The notes under the pieces are model-generated. The model searched no databases. It was not told where the DNA came from and worked only from the letters and a program-made list of their open reading frames with translations. Below, piece after piece: positions 1 through 9,000 of a stretch of 64,000 nt of DNA. This DNA is from Balneolaceae bacterium (GTDB lineage Bacteria > Bacteroidota > Rhodothermia > Balneolales > Balneolaceae), in contig JAEPQE010000001.1 in NCBI GenBank assembly GCA_017640665.1, positions 637,262 to 701,261 on the forward strand. Direction: 5' to 3'. The position numbers and the translations under genes were made by a program. The first letter of the stretch is position 1, and each line of letters begins with the position of its first letter.

Positions 1-258
1 TTCATCTTCGGTAGTAAAAATATTCTCGATCGCACTGGAATCTTTCGCTTCCTGTAAAGTGATTGCATTAATCAATATTCCCTGATTAGGAATCGCGATA
101 CTTCTTCCGTTAAGCAATGCCAATGCCTCCTTTGCCCTACCTAACTGCTTATAAATATCCAGCTGCTCTGATAATTCCGGATGTATCGGTAATTCAGGCA
201 ATGAATTCCAGGGTACTGTACGATCCGGATTTACTGGATACAAAAACTCTTCTGGCAT
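1..258 (-). CDS. Fic family protein, N-terminal part (cut by window edge)
   Basis: An open frame of 86 codons runs from an ATG at 258 to the first base of the window without a stop. The translation (MPEEFLYPVNPD.., ..PWNSLPELPI.., ..LGRAKEALALLNG.., ..LQEAKDSSAIENI) matches the Fic_N domain: the N-terminal helical part that precedes the HPFxxGNGR catalytic core in bacterial Fic proteins, including the SSxIENI stretch. Most Fic enzymes transfer AMP to a hydroxyl of a target protein. The catalytic core lies outside the window, so activity cannot be judged. It sits just beyond the Rhs cassette array and on the same strand, so it may be another accessory toxin-type gene, but it could equally be a free-standing regulator. 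Confidence 0.8.
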   Translation of the reverse strand, partial: MPEEFLYPVNPDRTVPWNSLPELPIHPELSEQLDIYKQLGRAKEALALLNGRSIAIPNQGILINAITLQEAKDSSAIENIFTTEDE

Positions 259-483
259 TAAATTTTTCTTTAATTAAGGTATGATATCAATCTAACCTTA
301 AAACTTTTCCTTTACAAACTACAAACATCAATTAACCTCAATTTTAATGTACGCCTAAAATGCCCCGTAATTTTAATGTCGAATTTCGATCATGCCTTAA
401 TTTATTTGATTTTTAAGGTATGCATTTTATCCCACCCTGGTACAAGCCCCGCTTGTACCTTCCAATCTAACCCTTTCACTTAA
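259..483. other. Intergenic spacer, no gene seen
   Basis: This AT-rich stretch separates the Fic gene start from repeat copy A. No coding frame of useful length and no clear -7 TAnnTTTG element were found. It presumably carries the promoter of the Fic gene. Confidence 0.4.
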
Positions 484-574
484 CAAAAAAGGCACGAGAT
501 CAAACCTCATGCCTTTTGTTTTTAATTAGTTGTTATTTACCTCACTGCACAAGCGGACGCTTGCGCTAGTTGGG
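484..574 (-). repeat. Cassette-border repeat, copy A
   Basis: First of four copies of a composite intergenic element (others at 934, 2398 and 11846). It has a terminator-like hairpin (GGCAcGAG ... CTCaTGCC, T-rich flanks on both sides), an AT-rich linker, a second hairpin (CAAGCG 550-555 with CGCTTG 558-563) and the invariant end CGCTAGTTGGG (564-574). Read on the minus strand the order is CCCAACTAGCG, hairpin 2, linker, hairpin 1, T-run, so hairpin 1 can act as a rho-independent terminator for the minus-strand genes. The linker is shared with copy C (gttatttacctcac). Confidence 0.75.
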
Positions 575-654
575 GGCTCGTTCCAAAGGTCTCCTTCGGA
601 ATGCCTTCAGGAAGCTCCTGCTTCATTTCGCAAAATTCAAGACCGCGGTTTCTA

Positions 655-751
655 CAAAAAAGCCCAGCTTGAACATGCCGGGCTTTTTATTTTTTATATA
701 GTTTAGTTGAGGCTGAGCCTCTCACCCGCATTCCGCAGCTGAGCTACGGAA
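655..751 (-). repeat. Divergent border element (terminator hairpin plus second hairpin)
   Basis: It has the same architecture as the four main repeats but a different sequence. A GC-rich hairpin with A/T tails (AAAAAGCCC.GC ... GC.GGGCTTTTT, 656-688) is followed by a second long hairpin (TTCCG 731-735 pairing with CGGAA 747-751, with AGCT/AGCT inside). It lies directly downstream of the third Rhs fragment on the minus strand. Its relation to the other copies rests on layout, not on identity. The bases between copy A and this element (575-654) show no coding frame. Confidence 0.45.
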
Positions 752-756
752 CGAGG

Positions 757-921
757 TTAAAAGTCTTCGTAAGCTACGGCTGTACCGCTGGTATTTACCG
801 TTGTACGCACACTTCCAAGATGATCTTTTAAGTAATAATATTTATTGGTTCCCTCAGCTCTTGCTATCATACCCGAAGGTGATAAAATATTGGTAAAACT
901 CAAAAAGTCTTCACACCGCAC
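757..921 (-). pseudogene. Third Rhs C-terminal fragment (remnant)
   Basis: A 54-residue open frame reads GTG at 921 to TAA at 757. It contains KYYYLKDHLGSVRTTVNTSGTAVAYEDF, which matches the conserved end of the Rhs core in the large gene (EYFIKDHLGSTRTVVNSSGSAVAYFDF) and then stops where FYPYGK would follow. No tip region or immunity gene remains between it and the neighbouring border elements. It is best read as the decayed end of another orphan Rhs module. The frame begins right after a TAA, so it has no upstream Rhs sequence and is unlikely to be expressed as a functional protein. Confidence 0.7.
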
Positions 922-933
922 TTATTCCGCCAA

Positions 934-1018
934 CAAAAAAGGCATGAAACCGAAATCTCATGCCTCTTGTTTTTAATTAGTTATTTGTTTGTCATTCACA
1001 TAGAATGCGCTAGTTGGG
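934..1018 (-). repeat. Cassette-border repeat, copy B
   Basis: Hairpin 1 is perfect here (GGCATGA ... TCATGCC). The linker leads to hairpin 2 (CATTC 993-997, loop ACATA, GAATG 1003-1007) and the invariant CGCTAGTTGGG (1008-1018). The element ends 3 bases from the stop of the immunity gene at 1022, so it is tied to the 3' end of the orphan module. The segment from hairpin 2 onward is nearly identical to copy D, 11 kb away. Confidence 0.8.
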
Positions 1019-1021
1019 AGG

Positions 1022-1237
1022 TTAACTATATTTGTATAAAACTAATGCTACAAAAATAGTAACAACAAGTATTGTTAGGTTGAAAATCCTTTCCATTGTA
1101 GACAAATTATTCCACTTTCTGAGATTGTAAATTGAAAGTATAAGAGTTAAAAAAAGTAATATGGCATAGCCAGTTACTTCATTTAATCCGACAAACCTAA
1201 ATAGATTTTCAAATAATTCTCTAATCTTTTCATTCAT
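1022..1237 (-). CDS. Small membrane protein, predicted immunity protein of orphan Rhs tip
   Basis: A 71-residue protein with two hydrophobic segments (about residues 23-39, TGYAILLFLTLILSIYN, and 52-69, FNLTILVVTIFVALVLYKY). I do not recognise a family. Its ATG overlaps the stop of the orphan Rhs tip by four bases (ATGA), so the two are probably translationally coupled, which is the usual layout of a toxin tip and its cognate immunity gene. An integral membrane immunity protein suggests the tip acts at or from the periplasmic side of the inner membrane. The immunity role is inferred from position only. Confidence 0.6.
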   Translation of the reverse strand: MNEKIRELFENLFRFVGLNEVTGYAILLFLTLILSIYNLRKWNNLSTMERIFNLTILVVTIFVALVLYKYS

Positions 1238-2358
1238 TTTAAATAATAATCAATAAAGTTTGAAACACTTGTAGTAACTGTAGCAGCAGTAATTCTTATA
1301 GCTTTAGATACCTTGTTTGATACAGCCCATCCTTTTCTACCCGTTATAGGATTTGTTCTTGAACTTACATAATCAACACCTTTTAGTCCATCAGGTGCGC
1401 TCTTAATAAATGATTTAATTGCAAATTGTTCTACGCCTGAAGTAAATAAACCTATTGAAGTTACTTTTGTTTGGTCGATTACAGCATCTGTAGAACCACC
1501 ATAATAACTAGCATCAAGCATTTTCAACCCTAAATTTGTTGCATCTGAACCTACCTCTAATGTGCCTCCGAAGGCTGCAATTTCTGGCTGAACTGTTAAG
1601 ATACCTCCAACTTGTAAAGCTGCTCCTGCATCTGATGATACTTCTGTTACTTCAATTCCAGCATGAATTAAATCATGAGGCAGTGCGTCCATTTCATTAC
1701 TAAGCCCTTGTTCATATGTGGCTCGGTAATCTTCCCAAGAGTAATCATATTCTCCTGAATGATATCCAATTAAGTAATCAGTAATCATTTCCAGAAGTCC
1801 AGGGCAACGTTCTTGGTTATGTTCGTTTCCGCATTCAGCCATCATCCCCGTCGGATCAATCAAATTAACCGGATTCCCCATGGTATAATTATACGGACTC
1901 CATCCCGGGTAGGAATCGGCCATCGGATCAATACTCAACCAGCTTCCAATCTCCGAATCCAGGTATCTTGCACCTGCATAAGAAAGATCGAGACCGACTT
2001 CTTCATCCAGCTCGTGGCCGGTGAATTTATACCGGTCATCATTGCTGGTGGTATATCTGCCAGACATGAGTTTCCCAAAGGGGTAAAAGTCAAAATAAGC
2101 CACCGGAGAATTAATACTGTTTTCAATGGCTCTGGTAGATCCCAGATGATCCTTGATGAAGTACTCGGTAAGGGAGGACGAGGCCGCCCGTGTTCCAATG
2201 ACTTCCCCACCGGAAAGGATATTCCATTTGTCTATGGAACCGTTTTCATAGACGGCGATGGTTTGTCCGTCGGCCCCACGAATGTAGGAGGTGGTGGTAC
2301 TTCCTTCTTTTTTGGAGACACGCTGTCCATCGGCATCTTCCCCTTCGGGAATTATGAA
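1234..2358 (-). CDS. Orphan Rhs C-terminal tip cassette (no proper start codon)
   Basis: The frame is open from just after a TAA at 2359-2361 to TGA at 1234. It starts in the Rhs core at DADGQRVSKKEGSTTT and runs through IRGADGQTIAVYENG, EYFIKDHLGSTR, AYFDFYPFGKLM and NLIDPTGM. This matches the end of the large Rhs gene residue by residue for about 165 residues, then switches to an unrelated tip of about 200 residues (starting near 1840). The only in-frame start is a GTG at 2103 in the middle of the core, so the unit looks like a silent donor cassette for recombination into the full-length gene rather than an expressed gene. The tip is Ala/Gly-rich with hydrophobic stretches, and no toxin family was recognised. 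It overlaps its immunity gene by ATGA. Confidence 0.75.
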   Translation of the reverse strand, partial: FIIPEGEDADGQRVSKKEGSTTTSYIRGADGQTIAVYENGSIDKWNILSGGEVIGTRAASSSLTEYFIKDHLGSTRAIENSINSPVAYFDFYPFGKLMSGRYTTSNDDRYKFTGHELDEEVGLDLSYAGARYLDSEIGSWLSIDPMADSYPGWSPYNYTMGNPVNLIDPTGMMAECGNEHNQERCPGLLEMITDYLIGYHSGEYDYSWEDYRATYEQGLSNEMDALPHDLIHAGIEVTEVSSDAGAALQVGGILTVQPEIAAFGGTLEVGSDATNLGLKMLDASYYGGSTDAVIDQTKVTSIGLFTSGVEQFAIKSFIKSAPDGLKGVDYVSSRTNPITGRKGWAVSNKVSKAIRITAATVTTSVSNFIDYYLK

Positions 2359-2397
2359 TTATTGAATGCTGAATGTTGAATTATCCCAGCCACCACC

Positions 2398-2512
2398 AAA
2401 AAAGGCACAAGATCGAAATCTCATGCCTTTGTTTTAAAAGTTATTATTTACCTCACCCCACAAGCGGAAAAGTTATTGTTGTCTAGTATTCGTATAGAAT
2501 ACGCTAGTTGGG
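2398..2512 (-). repeat. Cassette-border repeat, copy C
   Basis: Hairpin 1 (GGCAcaAGAT, loop CGAA, ATCTcaTGCC) is followed by a longer linker that contains copy A's 'gttatttacctcac' segment. Then come hairpin 2 (GTATTC 2486-2491, loop GTATA, GAATAC 2497-2502) and GCTAGTTGGG (2503-2512). It lies 8 bases from the stop of the immunity gene at 2521. The arms of hairpin 2 differ from copies B and D on both sides while keeping pairing. Just outside it, 2350-2385 holds a run of ATTC-type short repeats (ATTCAACATTC, ATAATTCATAATTC on the minus strand) of a dispersed type. Confidence 0.8.
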
Positions 2513-2520
2513 TGGAATAA

Positions 2521-3000
2521 CTAAGCTAGTCTGTAAAAGTTTATCTTAGTTTCATAATTGAATCCATGATGAAACAACCATGAAAAGTCATCTGTAAGTA
2601 AACTTGTTATTACAAATTTACCTCCATCGTTCATATATATTTCGACATGGCGATAATAATTCCACGGAAGCCACACATGTCTGGTCTCATACATTTCTGG
2701 AGAAATTACATACTTAACTTCTGATGTTTCATTAGGTTTTATTCGATACTCCTTTTTATCAATTGAAATTCTAATTTCATCTTCAAGAATTTCAAAATCA
2801 TACCTTCTATTTTTTAAAAAATAATTTATATGTACTACCAAAGTTGGCATTACTATAAAGATAAAAGGTACTGAATAAGCAGCCAGATGTAGTTTAGTTC
2901 CATTTGTTGAAAAAATAATCCAGCTTGCTAATACTATTACGATAATAATAACAAACAATTGGAATAGATGATCTATTTGTTTTTTTAATGTGATTCTCAT
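2521..3000 (-). CDS. Predicted membrane immunity protein of the Rhs tip
   Basis: A 159-residue protein with two transmembrane segments (about 13-31, LFVIIIVIVLASWIIF, and 40-60, AAYSVPFIFIVMPTLVVHI). A soluble C-terminal domain rich in beta strands follows (FEILEDEIRISIDKKEYRI ... VEIYMNDGGKFVITSLL), resembling bacterial PH-like membrane proteins. It starts 13 bases after the Rhs stop and is the last gene before border repeat C, the standard position of an Rhs immunity gene. No family could be named with certainty. The immunity role is inferred. Like the second immunity candidate it is an inner-membrane protein, which hints at a membrane- or periplasm-acting tip. Confidence 0.6.
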   Translation of the reverse strand: MRITLKKQIDHLFQLFVIIIVIVLASWIIFSTNGTKLHLAAYSVPFIFIVMPTLVVHINYFLKNRRYDFEILEDEIRISIDKKEYRIKPNETSEVKYVISPEMYETRHVWLPWNYYRHVEIYMNDGGKFVITSLLTDDFSWLFHHGFNYETKINFYRLA

Positions 3001-3013
3001 ATTTAAATATTTT

Positions 3014-6000
3014 TTATTTTGGTGCTGTAAAGTTTGGGGACCAAATCCCTTTTCTTAAAGCTACTTCAGCATTTCCCAATTGAATAGACCATTCATATCT
3101 AACTTGTTGCCCTATATCGTACAGCATTTCAAGCGACATTAATCCCAAACCAACTACAAAGCCTGCAGGTCCACCTGCGCCTGATAATGAAGTAACTCCT
3201 AGAGATGTTAATGTTGATCCAGTCCTATAACCCCATCTTCCTAATGTTATATCACCATTTATCATTGAGTTAGTATCATAAATTGTTCCAAAAGCTACTA
3301 ATCCTACCCCAGTTCCCTTTAGGATCTTTGAAGGGATACTAAATGGAGTGTTGGGTAAAGTTGAAGGATGAGGTGAAAATCTTGAATTTTTATTAAATAA
3401 ACTTAGATTTCTTCCAGTTAACTGAATATTTCCATTATTACCACTAATGTAACCTTTTTGATATAGGTTTGACTGATATTTCAAATGTATATCATCTAAG
3501 CCTAAACCTGCTCCGGTAGCAGCTAAGGAACTTAATCCGATTATTGAAGAATTATCTTTGCTTTCTTCATCACAAGGCCCTTTTGGGCATGAGCTACCTT
3601 GCTGGTCGCTAAATTGAGAATTATACATATCCGCTACTAACTGTTTCTGGGCATCCGTGCAATCAGCTACGCCAGATTCTCCTGTTCCACACGAAAACAT
3701 ACCTGTAGGATCAGTAAATGCCAATGGATTGTTTCCTACATAGATATAAGGAGAAGAAAACTCCATCATCGGATCAATCTGCAGAAACCGTCCTATTTCA
3801 GGATCATAATTTCGAGCTCCCATATAGTCTAAAAAAAGCCCTGCTTCCTCATCTCTTTCATGACCCGTAAACTTATACCTGTCATCATTACTGGTGGTAT
3901 ATCTGCCCGGCATGAGTTTACCGTAGGGGTAGAAGTCAAAGTAGGCAACAGCACTGCCCGAACTGTTTACTACCGTTCTTGTGGAACCTAAGTGATCTTT
4001 TATGAAGTATTCTTTGCTACCACCTGAGGTTACCGTTCCAATTACATCTCCACCGGAAATAAGATTCCACTTTTCAATAGACCCATTTTCATATACGGCG
4101 ATGGTCTGTCCGTCGGCGCCACGAATGTAGGCGGTGGTCGTGCTTCCTTCTTTTTTGGACACGCGCTGACCGTCGGCATCGTAGGTGCTATATACCGTAC
4201 TGCTGCTACCACTTAACATATAGGGCAGGTTACGGTAATCGTAGCGGGCATGGCTAAGCCCATTTACTCCGTTTTCAATCATGTTTCCGTTGGCATCGTA
4301 GCTTACCAGTTTATCGGAAAAGGGAACCGGACCGTTTTGGTACCTGATGGTATCTATGCGGTTACTGGTGGCCTCAATGGCAATATTGGGGATGTTCCCT
4401 GCCGGGTAAGCGGAGGCTCCCATTCCTTTTCGAAGCAGGCTTTTCAGGTTGCCGTTATCGTCATAGGTGTAGCTTACATCAAAGCCGTCGCTATCGTCCT
4501 GGGTATTTTGTGAATTATTAAACAGTGCTGCTTTTAACCGATTCGCCGCATCATATTGCAACTGGTAATCGGGCTCATCGGTGCCTGCTAATGCCTGCTC
4601 CCAGCGTATTCTGGCAATGTTTCCATTATAGAGGGTGTCGGCATCCCCTCCCACGTTATTATAATAGCGTAGCTCCATTCCAAAACGATCCTGAGAATAA
4701 CCAGGAGACGTTTCGTTGCTGAAGTTATCGGGGTTGTTAATGAAGCGTAACCATCCTGCAGAATTGTAGGTGTAGTCTACACTTTGATCATTTCCACCCA
4801 GGTTGAGTTCTTCGAGCTGTCCGTCTGCTACATAGGTATAAGCGGCATCTTCTAACCAGCTTCCCCCACTGCTGTTACGACTCTCGGTTTTGGCAAGGCG
4901 ACCTAAGTTATCGTAGGTATAACGGAAGTAGTAATCGTCACTTTCGCCAGGCTGATAACTCATTTCGGTCATACGGCCCAGTTCATCGTATACATACTCG
5001 ATCTTCTTTTCGCCCATGGTGCCTCCTGGTAAATCCTGAATAATCCAGTCTACGAGTCCCTGCGTATTGTAGCTGTACCAGGTGGTTCCCCAGAGCTCAT
5101 CGTCGTGTAAATCACGGTATTCCACTTTAGACAACCTGCCTTTGGTGTTCTTTGCATCACTTTTGGCGTTGGCTTCTCCGTAGTGGAATTTCTGCATGGG
5201 GATGTTGCTATCAGTAATGTCATTCTCTGCGTTAACAGAAGAAAAACTGGAGGCACCATAATATTCACCTGTCTCAGTGATGCGGTTTAATTCGTCGTAA
5301 TTATTGTAGGTGAACTTATAGGGTTTAAAATCCAGATCATGATAAATCGTAAATGGATACCCGCTGGACTCTTCGGTTACTTCGAGTTTGTAATCTCCTT
5401 TTCCAACATGTATAGTATCTAAATCACTGGTGTCCCAGGCATCAAATACATTGTTATATAAAGCAGAACCGTCTCCGTACCCAAACTTGTATCTAAGTTC
5501 CGGACCTTCTCCACTTACTTGCAGTTCTACATAAAATACAACTACTCCATCACCAGGCATCGTAAGATTGAATGTGCCTTCTTCTTCCTGATCAATCAGC
5601 TCGGTTGCACTGCCATTATTTTTGTGCTTGGCGCTTTGCACAAAACGCAGATTGCCGTTACTGTCGTAGCGGTAGTTATCCGCACCATCTTTATCCGGCA
5701 TATCTTTTTCTGTCAACTGCCCGCGTTGGTTGTAGTCGTAATCGGTTTCCAGTCCGCGCGGATCGGTCACTTTTTTAAGCTGATTGCGGAGATCGTACTG
5801 AAACTGAGTCACCAGATCACCGCTGTCTTTGGCGCTGTCGCCGTCCATGTCTATCATGCTGGCGATGGTATTGCCCCAGCCATCGGTAAAACTGAACGCA
5901 TGATTTCCATTTGGATCGGTAGATACACTTTTCGTGAGTTCGTTATCCGTAAATCCGGAGAAATCTTCGGAGCCGCTATTCAGTCCATAGCTCATCAGGC

Positions 6001-9000
6001 TTTCGTTTTGACCGATTCGCAATGCACTTGCGGCATTTCCGTTGGCAACAGGTCTGCTTAACGGACTTGCTTCGAACCGGGTTTGGGTGTATGCATGTTT
6101 TGCATCCGTGGCTCCGCTGAACCCGGTATCGTAGTATTGATAGATTTCGCTATCGGTTGGTAATTCTTCACCTAGATTACCGTCAAAACCGGTTCCCCAG
6201 AGATCGTTTACAAAGCCGTTGGTGTAGCTGCTTACATCCAGTTCAATGGGGCGGCTGGTAATGTGTGGCCGGCCTTGTTCGTCGTACACAGTTCCGGTAA
6301 TAATCGCGGTGCCATCTGCAGCGCGAGTCTGAGATTGAATCGGTCGACCAAGGCCATCGAGGTAGGTAATGGTCGAATAGTTCGACTTTTCGACCTTCAG
6401 ATTAGCCACATAAAAATGATCATCGCTAGACGCAATTCTGAGTAACGGCTCCCAGGAGGGGTCAAAGCTGCCTAATGAGTATGTGTTTTCGGCATTTCTG
6501 CTTTCCCCTTTTGGGTATACCCAGGCAGATAACTCGCTTCCTCGTTTTTCCAGCTCTATGGTGTACCACCTGTTGGGTGATGCATCTAATGGAAAGGTAA
6601 ACGGATATACAAAAGATCCTCCGTCCTTATTGTATTGCATATCAAATTCATCGGTAGCATGCTTATACCGAACGGCAAAACGATGTCCGGAACCACTTAA
6701 ATATACATGAGGGGTTCCTCCGGTTGTATTATCCGGGTAAAAATCCACTTTTGCCAGTAATGCTGTACTGTTCGTGGGCATATACATATCTGTCCAGCCA
6801 CCGCCGGAGCCCATTTCAACGGTTGTTTCCCCTGCTTTAGTTACGTTAAAAGTGGTATGTGTGGTTGTATTACTCCAGTTGGCAGAACTGGAAAAATCAT
6901 CCCGAATATGTTCCTCGAATAGGTAGCTCTTAATAAAGTTAGGGTCACTTGAGAAGTAGTTCCCATTATTTCGATCAACAGAGTAGCCATACTCCATAGA
7001 ACTTGTCAAAAACCCATTTGGATTTACGGTGCTAGCTAACCGCCCAAGTTCATCGTAGCTAAACCGGTTTGTACTTCCTGATACGTCTTTTACCGAAAGT
7101 GCGTTCTTAAATACCGGGTCTACCTCACGGCTTTGCGCCTGTGCGTCTTCGGGGTAAAAACGAACATTATCGATAAACCAAGGATCAGTAAGTGTAGTAT
7201 GTCCAAAATTTCCGAACATTAACTCCTGAATACCTGAAGCTCCGGAAGCATTGGCGTATATGATATTTTCACCCACTAATTCCCCATTCACATAGTAATC
7301 AACCCGATCGGTATCAGAATTCATAATCATCTTAAACGAATAGGTCTTTCCAATTTCAAGATTACTTTTTGCTTCCACATAATCACTTAAGTTCCGATCG
7401 TAATAATAGAAATCTTCATCTTTTATATTAGCCCAAACCGATGCTTCTGAACCACCGGCAGACCAGTCATTCCAACTGCTCCCACCACTTCCTATAACTA
7501 ATCCATAGTTATCCGAGTTGGCGATTTGAACATCAAACTCCCAAACTACTGTGCCTGGTATTTCTGAAGGATGTCGATATACAACCCGGTCCCGGTCTCC
7601 ATTAACCGCGCCTGTATCTGCTATACTTAACTTTCCATTAGTTACTTGTATTAATGTACCACCATCTCCAAGTCGATCTTTAAAAACCCAATCGCCTAAA
7701 TCTCCCTCGTAAGAAAAACTATATGTGTATATATCATCCACATCAGCATTGTGAAACATACCCACCGTAACCTGTTTGTCATCACTCCATTGGTAAGCTG
7801 TTTTAACATCCTGAGCATCTTCTACTTCCAGTATATTTCCATAGCTGTCATACTCTGTTACTTTGGCAATTTTAACCGCTTCCGAGGTTGGATCCTCTGG
7901 TGCGCCCGTATCAGATTCAGACGAACCTTCCCACTGCCATTGGGCCAGTACGTTCCAGTTGCTGTTTCCGGAAATAGCATTATCCCAGGTCGTCCAGTTA
8001 CGGCTTAACACATGCCCTGAGGAGTTCTCTATGGTTACAGAATAGGGTTGAGTTAGCATGTTGGAATCAGCCATTGAAGAGTATTCCTGATATGCGTACC
8101 GATATTTCGTTATTCTTTCAGAATCGTCTGAATTGATTTCTTTCTTTTCGGTCAGGAGGATGTGTGTTGGATCATTGTGATTAAATTCTGTAATTGACTC
8201 CGTATAGTTCGTTCCTGATTCATCATACACCCTAACTGCCGCTGTTTTTGGATGATACCAGGCAGAAACATTTCTTAGTACTTCCACCTGATACGTAGCA
8301 GGTATATATTGAAGGCCATTTGCTTTCTCCATGGTTTCAACATGTACTTTTATATCAAAAATATAGTTTTCATGTTTTCCGGGAAATTTAGGATCATCAT
8401 TATACGCGCCATTAGAATCATGATATAAGCGGTATGTGTTTATTGTTGACTGGTTTGTTTTAAATGTACTCCCGTTTACAAATTCTTTTTCAACCTGTTT
8501 CAGAAGCTTTCCACCTGTCCAGGAATACACAGGCTCAGAAGCAGATCTGTTAGTATAAGAGCTGTCTGATAATGATGAAGTTCCCGAGGAAAATGTGTAT
8601 TCCGTTTGACCATACTCCCCGTTGATCCCTCTTTTTTCGATCACCTTACTATGACCAATACTGTTTGCTATCCCTCCAAATGGGACTACAGGTGAGGAAG
8701 TAAGTTGCTTATACGCACAATACTGATATTGATCTTCAGAATCTTTTACCTCCATGTCATAGTCCTGAATATAAATTGGCTTACTTGGCTCAAACCCTGA
8801 TACATATTCGAATTCTTTAACTATCTCTTCTCCTGATGCACCATCTTTGGTAGTTATTCTATGCACCCGAATCGCTGATGCGTTACTTAGAGTTTCGTAC
8901 TCCAATTCTGTAAAACCGCCGGTTGGATAGTTTACTTTTTCTAAAATACCAGTATAAATTTTTGAGGTATCTGGTTCTCGGTCAGCGCCACTGGTATAGT

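Noticed and set aside
1813-2379. Plus-strand frame of 188 codons opposite the orphan Rhs tip
   Set aside because: The minus strand shows clear Rhs homology over the same bases; the plus-strand frame is a shadow, as are the many other frames opposite the 7.3-kb Rhs gene.
484-2512. Border repeats as integron attC sites
   Set aside because: The GTTGGG end resembles the attC GTTRRRY core and some copies begin near an AAC, but the opposite core is not conserved among the four copies, no integron integrase is in the window, and one flanked unit is over 8 kb.
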